This document shows, piece by piece, positions 17,801 through 26,918 of a stretch of DNA of 42,745 nucleotides. The notes below the pieces were generated by a model that was not told the origin of the DNA, did no database searches, and was given only the letters and a program-made list of their open reading frames with translations. A program made the position numbers and the translations under genes. This stretch comes from Desulfobacterium sp. (lineage in GTDB: Bacteria > Desulfobacterota > Desulfobacteria > Desulfobacterales > Desulfobacteraceae): positions 1-42,745 of the forward strand of contig JAQYWC010000042.1 in NCBI GenBank assembly GCA_030145245.1. The letters are read 5' to 3'. Numbering within the stretch: the first letter of the stretch is position 1; every line of letters starts with the position of its first letter.

Positions 17801-19117
17801 GTCACGCGGATTCAATCCTTTCTTCAATCCGTCAACCAGCACAGGCAAGAGACCGCAAATGAGCTGCCTGAAAGAACCTCCAACATCCGGTCCTATATCG
17901 ACAAGGGCAAATACGCCGGCCCCTACATGGACCGGCAGGTAAAGTATGTCTTTTTAAGCAGTATTGAATACCTGGGAGAGTTGTTTGCCTCGGTTTACAG
18001 CTCCTATGGCTATGATGCCGTAGCCGCCCCTCCCACCTCCAAGGAAAATATCGCCCTGGGAAGAACCGATTGTTCCGGCAAAGAGTGTCTCTCCTACCAG
18101 TTTGTCTGGGGGGCATTCAAAGAATACCTCATGAACAATCCCACCACCAAAGAGACAAGGCTGCTGCAAATTTCTGGCAAAATGTGCAGGGGAGGAATGT
18201 TTGGAATAAAGGACAGACTCTCCATCGAACGGATGGGAAACGATGACCGGATATCGGTATCCGCCCTCAGGATTGCCGGTGGACCCGCCATGACGGCCCG
18301 CTTGATTTCAGGCCTCACCGCCCTGGATATTGTCCGCCAGCTCTATCTGTACCATCTGGCCGGAGAAGCAACACCGGGTATCTCTGAAGCCGCATATCGA
18401 AAATACAGCAGCAGAATCCTTAAAATCATCGGGTCCGGCTCCAAACCCGGTTTCAAAGGCGCATGGACCAACTCCCGGCACTGGAAAAAGTTAAAACAGG
18501 TGATGGATGACGCCTCAACCGCTTATTTCAACATCAATGCCCAAAGAGACGCCCAAAAGGACTATAAAACAATCTTTGTCTCAGGAGATATCATGACAAA
18601 AGGCAATGATGTGGCCAATGCCGGTATCTTTAAAAGTTTATCAAAAAAAGGGATACGAATCATTGCCGAGCCCAATTGTGATTTCTTCGACTTTACTGCC
18701 CGGGCACACCCGGAGTTGATTTTTGGGAGCGGCAGTTCAAGAAAACAGGACAAAATGTACATCTTTGGCATGGATTTGATTCGGAACACCCTGTATAAGA
18801 TCACGCACACCCACCACCCATGGCTTCCCATACCGGATATGAAGACCGTGCTGGAAAGATCGGCAGCGGTTATCGATCCGAAAACCGCCGGCGGATCAGG
18901 CTATGCCGTTGGCAGTGTCCTGCATTACTGGGATAAGCTCGATCTTGACGGCGTGATGATGACCTCCTGCTGGGGATGTGATAACAGTTTGATCGAAGAG
19001 AGCCTGCTCAGGCACCACAAGGAGATTCCTTTTTATTTTTTCTACGATGATGGAGATCCCCTGGATGAAAGGCGGTTGAGCAGTTATTCCCACCGGCTGC
19101 ATCGCAGTAACGGGTAA
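14828..19117 (+). CDS. Giant BcrA/BadF/HgdC-type CoA-dehydratase activase, fused multi-domain form
   Basis: The 1429-residue protein contains two ASKHA ATPase modules. The first (1-280) has KCSSGTG (C135) and [10 protein letters not shown] (C174). The second (about 315-590) has [36 protein letters not shown] and [11 protein letters not shown]; paired cysteines of this kind hold the bridging [4Fe-4S] cluster of activases. A DUF2229-like segment follows ([33 protein letters not shown]), then a long HgdB-like C-terminal region. Canonical activases use ATP to inject a low-potential electron into 2-hydroxyacyl-CoA dehydratase or benzoyl-CoA reductase. The role of the large fused forms is unsettled, and no dehydratase gene lies nearby. 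The first module's N-terminal phosphate loop is degenerate. AGGAG precedes the ATG. Confidence 0.88.
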   Translation: MQYRIGACDLGKATASFAVATMTENGRITLDDVRTIEHNGRVLDVFKTWYKEHKIATCHSLAATGLYAERLQNPAIILPEDTCQEVQLEAQASLPDTMTLVSVGASGYRVLSRTLSKASDNKKTYLYQFLENDKCSSGTGENLQKLVNRFGYTIEQADEMAVSAKNEISITARCSVFAKSEMTHYANQGKSRAELFKGYFGSIARNAKALLKRNQARGPVYLIGGCTRMESFLEAFRKDADTDVFVADNPMAFEVSGAARIAGEQLLAGKAALLPDNPEALISEETLNFTIHPAASDYKGQVTLMPAIPHATDWQKRPAVIGLDLGSTGAKAVLTCIKTGNPLLDVYDRTKGNPVDACRRLIRAILDQGQPDIRGIGLTGSGREAVAILADTVFSDPDQTQNQESPETRSRSKICVLNEIVAHTTAAIHMDPDAGKDMSIIEIGGQDAKYVRVNKGKIIESDMNKACSAGTGSFLEEQALFYDIHDIETFIAMAENAKRPPDLGQMCTVYIAEAGSKALKAGFQLEDVFSGFQYSVIQNYLNRVMGQRTLGEKIFFQGKPASNPSLAWTLAAITGRQIIVPPNPGAMGALGIGQCTIREKGSQALLNSPSMDLSLLLAAQITGRSEFTCRDSGCGTHCPIEKVTISFNGTEKTAMAGGACPKYELSKTGTDKLPKDAPDPFKQREALVRSFESITPGTTVMGIPVTGALASHIPWLATFLKTLGFSVKLLQSDSTSLARGEQLCNSFDSCGPVKVAHAICDTDLPILFFPKIMDFPDRDGLGGMACVTEQAMPELIEQSLKARGRKVDLIRPRLYLQQGLANPGLENQLLKALEPYGIEHDQIKTALAKAKQSQQDYNNALSDMGKQALAYAHETNIAPILVCGTLHVIHDVAANSKIPTIIRQNGAMAIPMDCFPVPTGTQPMERIYWGDANRYLRASEAAMKMGTVYPLMLSSFGCGPASFTEQVFQALLQGYPHTILESDGHGGTAGFVTRIQSFLQSVNQHRQETANELPERTSNIRSYIDKGKYAGPYMDRQVKYVFLSSIEYLGELFASVYSSYGYDAVAAPPTSKENIALGRTDCSGKECLSYQFVWGAFKEYLMNNPTTKETRLLQISGKMCRGGMFGIKDRLSIERMGNDDRISVSALRIAGGPAMTARLISGLTALDIVRQLYLYHLAGEATPGISEAAYRKYSSRILKIIGSGSKPGFKGAWTNSRHWKKLKQVMDDASTAYFNINAQRDAQKDYKTIFVSGDIMTKGNDVANAGIFKSLSKKGIRIIAEPNCDFFDFTARAHPELIFGSGSSRKQDKMYIFGMDLIRNTLYKITHTHHPWLPIPDMKTVLERSAAVIDPKTAGGSGYAVGSVLHYWDKLDLDGVMMTSCWGCDNSLIEESLLRHHKEIPFYFFYDDGDPLDERRLSSYSHRLHRSNG
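18998..19084 (+). repeat. Direct repeat, copy A: 3' end of the activase gene (partner at 23464-23550)
   Basis: These 87 bp inside the activase gene recur at 23464-23550 with five mismatches by eye. The match ends 33 bp before the activase stop. Confidence 0.9.
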
Positions 19118-19123
19118 TCACTG

Positions 19124-19172
19124 CTGCCAGGTTCATGATACGGGTGCACAACATGGATCAGGAACCTGGCAG
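19124..19172 (+). terminator. Hairpin after the activase gene
   Basis: The 16-bp arms 19124-19139 and 19157-19172 (CTGCCAGGTTCATGAT against ATCAGGAACCTGGCAG) pair with one mismatch around a 17-nt loop, starting seven bases after the stop codon. There is no T-tract. Probably a terminator or mRNA-stabilising hairpin. Confidence 0.6.
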
Positions 19173-19394
19173 ACAGAAGAGAACAATTGCTCGACAACGA
19201 ATAGTAAATAGTAATACAATGTCGTTAACTTGCCTATCAGGTTGGCAGACGTAGTAGAACCGTCACCCTGTTAGAATATCGAACATTTGTTAAACACAAG
19301 CCATTGGGCATTTTCCTCCCTGGCGTGGATTCCACGCCCTGAAATGGTCAGTGGCAGCATCAATTCGATGAACAAAAAACAAAAAGAGAGAATC

Positions 19395-21494
19395 ATGTTA
19401 ATCGACAATTCAGACCAGAATAGTGATGTAGACAAGAGCGATGGTGTTACCCGGCGTGATTTCATAAAAGTGTTCACCGGAACAGCCGTATGTGTTTCCC
19501 TAACGCCATTGATGTTTGGTTGCAACGGCGGTGGTGACGGTGTAACACAGGTCCCAGGATACCCCATTGATCCCACGGTTGTTAAAACAACCGAAAGGAT
19601 GATCAAATTTCCGTATATCAAGCCCTCTGCAACGCCCCCTTCAGGAAAGATGCCTGACCCGGCTGACCCGGCGACAAGCCCCAATGGCGGAACCGCTCTG
19701 ACCTGGGCAGAGCTTGACCAGGTTCCGGAATATGACAAGCTGGGCTATGGTCAGTGGGAATATCTGGATCAACCCCTGGCGATCGTTCCACGGATGGATA
19801 TCATGGCCACCGGTTATGATGCCTCATCCGTTGAAAGGAATACAAAACTGCTGAACTTCTTTGCCATGACCGATGTGCATCTCACCGACAAGGAAGCGCC
19901 TAACCAGCTGATTTTCCTTCAGCAATCGAATCCGGGTTTCTCAGGACAAAACACATCCATCTACTCGGGGGTCATGCCCTATACCCCCCATGTTTTTGAT
20001 GCGGCCATTCAGACGGCAAACGCCCTGCATGAAGAAAATCCCTTTGATTTTTTCATCTCTCTGGGGGATGTGTGCAATTCGAGCATGTACAACGAACTAA
20101 GGTGGTACATTGACATCATTGACGGCGAGGTCATTACCCCCAGTTCCGGCGATCACCTCGGCGCAGACACCGTTGATTATCAGAAGAAGTTCAAGGCAGC
20201 GGGCCTCGACAAATCGATCCCGTTCTATCAGACCCTGGGCAACCATGACCATTTCATAATTGGTTCGTTCCCTGCCTCTGATGCCGGCATTGAGGATTCA
20301 TACACCAGTGATACGGTCTGGTCGGTGCCCAACGAATTACTCACGCCGGATTTCACTAAATTCCCGGCCCTGTTCGATAAAAACAATTTAACGAATCCCA
20401 GCTTGCCGCAGTTTTACCAGGGCGTCGTCGATGGTTCAACCCCTGACGGCACCATTATCAACTCAGGACCGACAGGGGATTACACTACCCCGCCCAAAAT
20501 TACCGCTGATCCCGACCGAAAGCCACTGCCCAGGGCGGAATTTATCCAGGAATTCTTCAATACAACCACCCAACCGGTGGGCCACGGTTTCAACCTGGTT
20601 TCATCCAACCCGAATTTTCAATTGGTGCCGGATGACGAGAGAGCCGGCTTTGCCTGTTACAGCTTTGAGCCCAAGTCCCATATGCCGCTCAAGGTGATCG
20701 TTCTGGACGATACCCAGCGGGAAGACGACGGCTCCATCGATATCCACGGCCACGGATTTCTTGATGATACCCGCTGGGCCTGGCTGCAAGCCGAACTCGA
20801 TGATGGCCAGGCAGCCAATCAACTGATGATCATCGCCGCCCATATCCCCATTGCAGTTTCCAATATCGGCACTGAGCTGGAATGGTGGATGGGTGCCGAT
20901 GGCGATTCAACGGCCACGATGACCAACGCTGTAGACCTGACAGGACTTGTCAATAAACTCCAGAATACCCCCAACCTGTTAATGTGGATCTCCGGGCATC
21001 GTCATTTCAATCACGTCAAGGCGTTTGTATCACCAGACCCGGTAAATGAACCTGAAAAGGGTTTCTGGCAGGTTGAGACCTCATCTTTGCGTGATTTCCC
21101 ACAGCAGTTCCGCACCTTCGAGATCTTCCTGAACAGTGACTACACGGTCTCAATTGAGGCGGTGAACGTTGATCCGGCGATTGCAGAGGGAACGCCTGCA
21201 GCCAAATCGAGGAGGAATGCGATTGCCACCCAACAGATCGTCCATTCCAATTTAACCGTGAATTTTGCCAATCATCAGACATTTGCCGGAAATGCCATAC
21301 CGCCCACGGACCCGACAAGGCCCCAAAGTGGTGACCAAGCCACAGGGATCGGCGGGGTTTCCGACCCGTCCATCCAATATCCGGATCTGACATCCCAGGG
21401 GATTCCGTACAATGCATCTTACAATGCCCGGCTGTTCAAGCAATTGAGTCCGGCCATGAAGGCCCATATGCAGACGATGTTTCCATCGGTGTAA
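19395..21494 (+). CDS. Tat-exported metallophosphoesterase lipoprotein
   Basis: The 699-residue protein starts with a twin-arginine signal, TRRDFIKVFTG (R20, R21), running into a lipobox ending at C43. The calcineurin-like metal motifs follow in order: DVH near residue 160, GD near 223, GNHD near 281, AHIP near 481 and GHRHFNH near 533. The overall pattern resembles a large Tat-dependent phosphoesterase family (TIGR03768-like). It should act on phosphate esters in the periplasm as a folded, metal-loaded enzyme. I chose ATG 19395 (AGAGAG upstream); in-frame upstream codons lack ribosome sites. It converges with a histidine-phosphatase-like lipoprotein gene, and both lie in the block bounded by duplicated activase 3' ends. 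Confidence 0.85.
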   Translation: MLIDNSDQNSDVDKSDGVTRRDFIKVFTGTAVCVSLTPLMFGCNGGGDGVTQVPGYPIDPTVVKTTERMIKFPYIKPSATPPSGKMPDPADPATSPNGGTALTWAELDQVPEYDKLGYGQWEYLDQPLAIVPRMDIMATGYDASSVERNTKLLNFFAMTDVHLTDKEAPNQLIFLQQSNPGFSGQNTSIYSGVMPYTPHVFDAAIQTANALHEENPFDFFISLGDVCNSSMYNELRWYIDIIDGEVITPSSGDHLGADTVDYQKKFKAAGLDKSIPFYQTLGNHDHFIIGSFPASDAGIEDSYTSDTVWSVPNELLTPDFTKFPALFDKNNLTNPSLPQFYQGVVDGSTPDGTIINSGPTGDYTTPPKITADPDRKPLPRAEFIQEFFNTTTQPVGHGFNLVSSNPNFQLVPDDERAGFACYSFEPKSHMPLKVIVLDDTQREDDGSIDIHGHGFLDDTRWAWLQAELDDGQAANQLMIIAAHIPIAVSNIGTELEWWMGADGDSTATMTNAVDLTGLVNKLQNTPNLLMWISGHRHFNHVKAFVSPDPVNEPEKGFWQVETSSLRDFPQQFRTFEIFLNSDYTVSIEAVNVDPAIAEGTPAAKSRRNAIATQQIVHSNLTVNFANHQTFAGNAIPPTDPTRPQSGDQATGIGGVSDPSIQYPDLTSQGIPYNASYNARLFKQLSPAMKAHMQTMFPSV

Positions 21495-21512
21495 CCAGAC
21501 CTTCCAGACCAT

Positions 21513-21544
21513 AAGAGCCTGGGGGAAAGTTCCCCCAGGCTCTT
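21513..21544. terminator. Strong bidirectional terminator hairpin
   Basis: AAGAGCCTGGGGGAA and its exact reverse complement are nearly contiguous (21513-21527 and 21530-21544), 19 bp after the phosphoesterase stop and 45 bp before the end of the convergent phosphatase gene. AA and TT flanks are present on both strands. Confidence 0.85.
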
Positions 21545-21588
21545 TGACCAAGCCACTGCATATGGGCAAGCCAGGCGCTATAGATTGA

Positions 21589-23070
21589 TCAGAACTCAGG
21601 AGACATCTCCGGTAGGCTTTCGGAATATATACCCTCGCACAGATCGTTATCCACCGTCACATTGCCCATGCCGTCAATGGTCACGGTCCAGACGGTATCA
21701 TAGTCGGTGCTCGGCCATTTAATCGGAAGATATGAGGACTCGGATCCACCATAACTTTCGAGGAGAGCATTGATCAGGGGCTTGATCCGTGAAGATTCCC
21801 ACGCCAGCAGAATGGTTTGATTGGAGAACGTGCCGCCGGTGAAGAAAAAATCACTTGCGAGCTGGTCCTGGTTCTTATCCCCTATATAAAAATTGGATAC
21901 AAGACGGTAGGGCAGGTTGTTGGCGATAACATAGGGCAGTACCGTTAATGACGGCCTGACGTAGGACACATTGAGATGGCCGGTATAGAGCCACTGTGCG
22001 GGGTCGATGGAATAAACCATATCGGGGCTTATTTTGCCGTCCAGGGCATTCGCAAGATCCAATGCGCGCCATTGCCCTGCACCCACAAAGTTACCGTCTT
22101 CAAAAAGGTTTTTCGGATCAGGATGTGCTTCTGCGTGCCGGACAATATAAATTTTCTCGTTGGTGTTGATGGCCGCCGGAACGACGACGCCATTAACTCC
22201 TCCGGTGCGTGAGGTGCTGAAATTGGGCTGCAGATCGTATGAACATGGAATTCTCTCCACCGGCAAGGGCAGCTCCGGATATGTGGAAGGCGGATCCAGA
22301 TGACTGTCGTAGGTCGCCAGGCTGGCGACTTCCGACGGATTGACGGAGATCGCATAGACCCTGTTCGGCCCCATATAGGTCGTCGGAATATCAAGGTTAT
22401 AGCCCTTCTTCTGGTTGATACTTGCCATCAGGGCATTGACGGTTTCCCAGGGTGCGGAAAAAACATAAAAGCCTGGAACGTTGGCAGTAATGATACCGGT
22501 GGCCAAGTCAACATTGTCGTCTGCCGTGTCGTTGAAAGCAAGCCCCTGGCAATCCGGGCAGAAGTCTTCCGGTGCTACCACTCCATCAGGCAGGGATCCC
22601 GGACCATAGGCTGCATGGATAGGATAGCTGTAGGCCGTATAAGAGGAATCCGTACCATAGAGGGGTAACGTGATCTGGTTGAGAAGGGCAAACGGCTGTA
22701 TGGACCCGATGCCTGCCATGTCAGGGTAATTGTTATCGGTCTGCAAATGGGTCATGGGTGCGAGGGCGTGTATGGCGGTGACGTTTTCCCCTCCCAGCAC
22801 ATCCTCTTTCAGGTATGTGGCCATCATGAGCGAACGCTGCAATCCCTGAGGGGTAAGATTTGCCGTGTCCGGATCGATGTCGCCGGGTTCGTTGTAAGCC
22901 AGATCCGCACTTACAACGAAGATCAGATTGATGTTGTTCTCGCTCAGCGGTGCAGTCACAGAGGAACTGTTGTCATTGAAACAGCCGCCTGTCCATATGG
23001 GCAAGGAGAAAATAAGTATTCCGATTAAAAAGACTGAATAGAACCTTATTTGCTTATTGTCTGTTTTCAT
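21589..23070 (-). CDS. Histidine phosphatase-superfamily-like lipoprotein
   Basis: The 493-residue protein has a signal peptide whose lipobox ends in GGC (C30), so it should be a lipoprotein. A first domain (about 47-290) precedes a second with the histidine-phosphatase signature YIVRHAEAHPDP (R311, H312), where the histidine would form the phospho-intermediate. LAYNEPGD...NLTPQGLQRSLMMATYL in the first domain looks like a degenerate RHG-type start, so the protein may hold two related domains. Convergent placement with the Tat phosphoesterase suggests a shared periplasmic phosphate-ester function; that is inference. Confidence 0.7.
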   Translation of the reverse strand: MKTDNKQIRFYSVFLIGILIFSLPIWTGGCFNDNSSSVTAPLSENNINLIFVVSADLAYNEPGDIDPDTANLTPQGLQRSLMMATYLKEDVLGGENVTAIHALAPMTHLQTDNNYPDMAGIGSIQPFALLNQITLPLYGTDSSYTAYSYPIHAAYGPGSLPDGVVAPEDFCPDCQGLAFNDTADDNVDLATGIITANVPGFYVFSAPWETVNALMASINQKKGYNLDIPTTYMGPNRVYAISVNPSEVASLATYDSHLDPPSTYPELPLPVERIPCSYDLQPNFSTSRTGGVNGVVVPAAINTNEKIYIVRHAEAHPDPKNLFEDGNFVGAGQWRALDLANALDGKISPDMVYSIDPAQWLYTGHLNVSYVRPSLTVLPYVIANNLPYRLVSNFYIGDKNQDQLASDFFFTGGTFSNQTILLAWESSRIKPLINALLESYGGSESSYLPIKWPSTDYDTVWTVTIDGMGNVTVDNDLCEGIYSESLPEMSPEF

Positions 23071-23194
23071 AAAACGCCTTTACATAATTGATGGTTTGTT
23101 AACTCTGTTCTGAGCATTTTTTATCAGATTCCCATGTCACAGAATGTGCTTGTTTTATCACAAAATGCGAACTGCCGATCGAAGGCCGATACCT

Positions 23195-23395
23195 TCATTT
23201 CGAAACTGATGACACCCTGCTGATAGGGGTTTTTATGTTTTGCGTTGCTGTATATCTTGTTTCAGAAAAACACTTATTGCATTCTTTGCAAATAAACAGC
23301 TGCCGCAGACCACTAGGAATAGTGGGATATCCTTTGAATACTGATGTGTTTGATGATCCGCAGTCCGGACATTTTAAAGCGCCTTGTTTTTTCAT
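23195..23395 (-). pseudogene. Truncated IS1-like transposase N-terminal zinc ribbon
   Basis: This 66-residue frame reads KCPDCGSSNTSVFKG...CKECNKCFSETRYTA followed by KTPISRVSSV, the zinc-ribbon start and first helix of IS1/IS1595-type transposases, and then stops; the catalytic domain is absent. No strong ribosome site precedes the ATG. It probably marks an old insertion sequence near the right end of the block bounded by the duplicated activase fragments. Confidence 0.55.
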
Positions 23396-23463
23396 GGCAA
23401 TCTTTAAAGCATAAAATACACGTTTTGAAAAGGGAGATTTCAATTATATGAACCCAGTCCCAC

Positions 23464-23550
23464 GAGAGCCTGCTCAGGCACCACAAGGAGATTCCTTTTT
23501 ACTTCTTCTACGATGATGGCGATCCCCTGGATTAAAGGCGGTTGAACAGT
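23464..23550 (+). pseudogene. Orphan 3' fragment of an activase gene, direct repeat copy B
   Basis: It matches 18998-19084 over 87 bp with five differences. It reads [23 protein letters not shown] in frame, then TAA where the intact gene has GAA. Three of the changes are synonymous, so this is a diverged allele or paralogue rather than free-drifting DNA. It ends three bases before the stop codon of the convergent LysE-type gene. Confidence 0.85.
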
Positions 23551-23553
23551 GAT

Positions 23554-24165
23554 TTACAGTGTCAAAACGCGAAGAGCGATAACCAGCAATACGGTTCCGG
23601 TCATCCGGTCGATGAGGCGGGCATGCTTCCTGAACCAGTCAAGGCACCGTCTTCGAGAAAGAAAAACAGCCACCAGGCAGAACCAGGCGCCATCGATCAG
23701 GAGAGGGGTCAATACCATCACAAGGCTGACGGTCCACCCCATATCAGGAGAGACGAACTGGCTGAACAAGGCGAGAAAGAAGATCATCAGCTTGGGATTC
23801 AGCAGGGAGATCATCAGTCCATCCCTTGCCGCTTCCAGCACACCGGCTTTGTCGGCACTTATGCTCTCCCCCAGGGAAGCCCCGTTGGAACGAAGGGCCT
23901 TGATCCCCAGCCAGGCAAGGTAAGCGCCCCCGCCCCAGGCCACCCCCTTTTGCAGGGAGGGTTCAAGGGCAAGAAGCGCCGCCAGTCCTGAGACGGTAAG
24001 CAATGCATAAAAACCGACCCCCAGACAGTGGGCCATGCCGGTGACCATACCATTACGCCGGGAGCCACGAACGGTGTGCCGCATGACAACGGCAAGGCTC
24101 GGACCGGGACACGCGGCCCCCAGAAAGCAGATACCGGCGATTGAAAGCCATGACATAAAACCCAT
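23554..24165 (-). CDS. LysE/RhtB-family amino-acid exporter
   Basis: The 203-residue inner-membrane protein has about six hydrophobic segments and the LysE/RhtB signature GAACPGPSLAVVMRHTVRGSRRNGMVTGMAHCLG in the first loop, plus LLNPKLMIFFLALF in the middle. Such proteins export amino acids or related metabolites using the proton gradient. The ATG has AGGAG six bases upstream. A LysR-type regulator gene lies upstream on the same strand with a perfect palindrome between them, a common arrangement for regulated exporters. Confidence 0.87.
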   Translation of the reverse strand: MGFMSWLSIAGICFLGAACPGPSLAVVMRHTVRGSRRNGMVTGMAHCLGVGFYALLTVSGLAALLALEPSLQKGVAWGGGAYLAWLGIKALRSNGASLGESISADKAGVLEAARDGLMISLLNPKLMIFFLALFSQFVSPDMGWTVSLVMVLTPLLIDGAWFCLVAVFLSRRRCLDWFRKHARLIDRMTGTVLLVIALRVLTL

Positions 24166-24284
24166 TAACGTCTCCTTTATCGATCATAAAAACGGTCTGT
24201 TGATTCCACCCCCTGGAACCATGACATCCTCAACAAGGATATCCATGTTTAACGTATAAGCAAAATTGATTTTCAAGATGGGTT

Positions 24285-24303
24285 GTATGATTTGAAATCA
24301 TAC
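24285..24303. promoter_or_regulatory. Perfect 19-bp palindrome upstream of the LysE gene
   Basis: GTATGATTT-G-AAATCATAC is fully symmetric and lies about 120 bp before the LysE start and 55 bp after the LysR stop. It contains a T-N11-A type core, so it could be a LysR-type operator; it could also be the lysR terminator stem. Confidence 0.5.
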
Positions 24304-24357
24304 CTCACCGTTTTTTGCAGCAGAAAACCAACGCCACGCCCCCTAAGCGATTGATAT

Positions 24358-25263
24358 TTAAGGCGCGTAGGTGGAGTTCATCAACGGTGGGAGTATTTGA
24401 TCCCGCAGCCAGCGATGGGCTGGATCATTGTGATGAATTCCATGCCACAGGAGATAATACTGTTCCGTGGGAACGGACATGGGAAACTCCCGGTGGGTAA
24501 TGGGGAAGTGTCGCCGGGCATTGACAGCGATATGAAGGGGAATGGTCAGAAGCATCTGACTGCGGGCCAGAATCTGAAACGCCGAAGAAAAAAAAGGGAC
24601 CGTAACCGAGATATTTCGTTTACGCCCATGCTCTGCAAGGTAACGGTCCAGGAAAGAATCTTTGTCCCCTCCTCCTGTGATACAAAGGTGGGGAAAGTCA
24701 GTCAGGCCCTCAAGGGTCAGTTCTTTGCCGGCCAAGGGATGATTTTCAGCCATAACGCAAACGGGATAATCACTTCCCAGATGCCGTCCATAAAGGTTTT
24801 CCGGAGACTCCGGCACCAGGGTGGCAACAAGATCCACAGGAAGGGTCCCCAGCTCTTCAAGCATGGGAGGCTCCATCATGCGGTAATGCAACTGAACCTG
24901 GGGGGCCACCCGGTGTATGGCATCCACGATGCTGGGAAAGATGTACTGGGCAACGTAATCAGATGACGCCATGACAAAAGAACGTCTGCACCCGGCCGGA
25001 TCAAACGGCTGCTCACTGAAAAGCTCTTTAATCTCGAACATGAGGTTGTGCAGCCGGGGCAGAAGCTGTTTTGCCCGGTCTGTCAACAAATAACGGGTGC
25101 CTTCCCTTATCAGTAAAGGATCGCCCAGATGGTCCCTCAGAAGAGAAAGATTTCGACTCATGGCGGACTGGGTAAGGTTCAGCTGGGCGGCCGCATGGGT
25201 TACATTGGCGCAGGTCAGCAACGCATGCAGGGCCCTGAGCAGGTTTAAATTAAGTTGATTCAT
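24358..25263 (-). CDS. LysR-family transcriptional regulator
   Basis: The 301-residue protein has an N-terminal winged helix-turn-helix (NLLRALHALLTCANVTHAAAQLNLTQSAMSRNLSLLRDHLGDPLLIREG) and a two-lobed effector-binding domain. The ATG at 25263 gives the canonical LysR start MNQLNLNLLRAL and has AGGATGG upstream; a GTG 11 codons earlier is less likely. Likely targets are the downstream LysE-type exporter gene and possibly itself. The effector is unknown, probably an amino acid or analogue. Confidence 0.9.
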   Translation of the reverse strand: MNQLNLNLLRALHALLTCANVTHAAAQLNLTQSAMSRNLSLLRDHLGDPLLIREGTRYLLTDRAKQLLPRLHNLMFEIKELFSEQPFDPAGCRRSFVMASSDYVAQYIFPSIVDAIHRVAPQVQLHYRMMEPPMLEELGTLPVDLVATLVPESPENLYGRHLGSDYPVCVMAENHPLAGKELTLEGLTDFPHLCITGGGDKDSFLDRYLAEHGRKRNISVTVPFFSSAFQILARSQMLLTIPLHIAVNARRHFPITHREFPMSVPTEQYYLLWHGIHHNDPAHRWLRDQILPPLMNSTYAP

Positions 25264-25371
25264 CCATCCATCCTGGGTTTCGGTTTCAGTCTGCACCCAT
25301 AATTGCCATGCCGGTTACCCCATGTCAACATTCCGGAGCGTGAACCATCCTTAATTGCCCACGGGGGGCGT

Positions 25372-26610
25372 TCAATCGCTGTTGGTAAATCGATGGAGTT
25401 GATTTCTTGGGATAAGCAAAAACGATCCCAGAATATTCAACTCCTTTTCTTCACATAACAGAGCCCGTTCGCGAACTTTTCCAAAAACCCTGGAGGCAAA
25501 GGTTTCTCCCCAGAACCAATTGGCAAGGGTATCCGGGGCGGAAGTCCCTCCAGGCTGGGCCGAAACCGCTTCGGTGTAATGGGCCTTCAGGTCTTCACAG
25601 GCAAGCTTCATGACAATATCGAGGGATGTGCCGCTGATCGGACTCTCCGGCATATCTCCTTTTACAAAATCCGAAAAGAGGTCAACGATTTCGCCCAGGG
25701 AGAGCTTTGAGGTGCCGGTGGTGGTCCGCCCTCTATTTTTTAACCCTATCTCAAACCAGTTTTGCAGCCCCTCCGCCTCTTCCCGAAAAGCCGCCAGGAG
25801 TTTACCGACATCATCAATTTCCCCGCCTTGCCCGGTTGGAGCACCAAAGCTAACCGGGCATGCAGCAGGCGTGAACTCACGTTCCGACACAGGCGCATCA
25901 TCAGGAAAATCCTTGATGATGGGTCCCTCGGATTCTTCAAGCAACCCCAGTGCAGCCAGCAGGACTTGTTTTTGAAAACCAGGCGCATCCGGTGCTCCCA
26001 ACGGCCTGCCAAGGTCAAAAGGAACCCAGAGGGCCCTTGGCGGATTTATCCGTTCCGTGTGGACACGGACCAGACTGATCTGGGTGGTGGGAATTCCTTC
26101 ACTTTCGATGTAATGACTTAGCCCGCCTACAGCGCGCGTGCAGTTGGGTCAGACAGGCACCAGCAGAACCGCATCCACCCCTTCCGCTCTCATTATCCGG
26201 GCAAGCTCCCTGGCCCGCGTCTCCATGGACGTCGGGTCTGTTGCCCCCATAAAGGAGTAATGGTACAGGGCAACACTGCCGATTTTACCCTCTTTGACAA
26301 GTTCCTTTAACCGCTGGAGCGGAAAAACGACATTGATATCCTGCTGGTAGCCGGTGCGATCGTAATTGGTGGAAATATGGCTCATCACGATCTCTGACGG
26401 GGGGGTGTCTGATGCAATAATCCGATAATCATCCGCTCCCATTCCAAAGGGACGATCATCTCTTCTCTGAAGACCGGCGGTGGAGATAAGAGCCACTTTT
26501 CGGTCTTTCAGCCCAGGACCTTTAACCAAGGCTGTCTCTTCATAATCAGGACAGGGAAGCACCAGCAAATGCTCCCTTTCGTAGGATGGCAAACGATCCA
26601 GTCGCGTCAT
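25372..26610 (-). CDS. Selenoprotein of the PrdB/GrdB (proline/glycine reductase) family, Sec at in-frame UGA
   Basis: Two open segments in the same frame (26610-26152 and 26148-25372) are split by one TGA at 26149-26151. Translation across it gives 412 residues with Sec154 in VPV-U-PNCTRAVGGL, then uninterrupted family-like sequence (HYIESEGIPTTQISLVR). In D-proline reductase PrdB, selenocysteine lies at about this residue with a nearby cysteine, and the U-x-x-C pair fits a redox site. A stem-loop can form just after the UGA, listed separately. The C-terminal half, about 240 residues, is longer than PrdB and of unknown role. The ATG follows GAGGGGG. No other prd/grd genes are present. The alternative is a true nonsense mutation, but the flawless flanking frame argues against that. 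Confidence 0.8.
26116..26151 (-). promoter_or_regulatory. UGA selenocysteine codon and candidate bacterial SECIS stem-loop
   Basis: Counting U of UGA as 1, bases 8-16 (ACUGCACGC) can pair with 26-36 (GCGGGCUAAGU), leaving one A/G mismatch and a two-base bulge. The apical loop is at about 17-25 and G-containing. Distance and size fit bacterial SECIS elements. The fold was made by eye and needs energy calculation. Confidence 0.45.
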
Positions 26611-26788
26611 TCTCTCCCCCTCTTCTATTTTGGTTGAGACGATCTGTTACATCCCATGGGAATAAATTATTTTTTATATTTCCCCAATCCCCTGCAACAT
26701 TACCCGCAAAGCAGGGAACACTTATCAAAAACATCATAAGAAACAAAGAGTGAGTGCATTTTAGAATAAAAAAGATTTGATTTTTCAT
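26546..26788 (-). CDS. Short ORF with signal peptide overlapping the selenoprotein start
   Basis: The 80-residue frame begins with a credible signal peptide (basic start, hydrophobic stretch to about residue 20, then VPCFA and cleavage before GNVAG). Its ATG has GGAGAGGAG eight bases upstream, the best ribosome site in this stretch. The frame runs 65 bp into the selenoprotein gene in another frame, so the tail is probably meaningless. It may be the 5' stub of a secreted-protein gene cut off when the selenoprotein gene arrived, or a leader whose translation affects the next gene. The family is not recognised. Confidence 0.35.
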   Translation of the reverse strand: MKNQIFFILKCTHSLFLMMFLISVPCFAGNVAGDWGNIKNNLFPWDVTDRLNQNRRGGENDATGSFAILRKGAFAGASLS

Positions 26789-26918
26789 TCTATTTTCTCC
26801 TCTCCATTGAAAAGATAACGTCTCCACCCAATACCAGGCAAAACGTGGACATTGAGATAAAACGGTCTACGTCCGCCACGGAATGAACCTGTGGGGTAAA
26901 AAGCCCATGAGAATGAGT

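Noticed and set aside
23071-23194. A continuation of the IS1-like transposase
   Set aside because: After the stop no frame resembles the catalytic domain.
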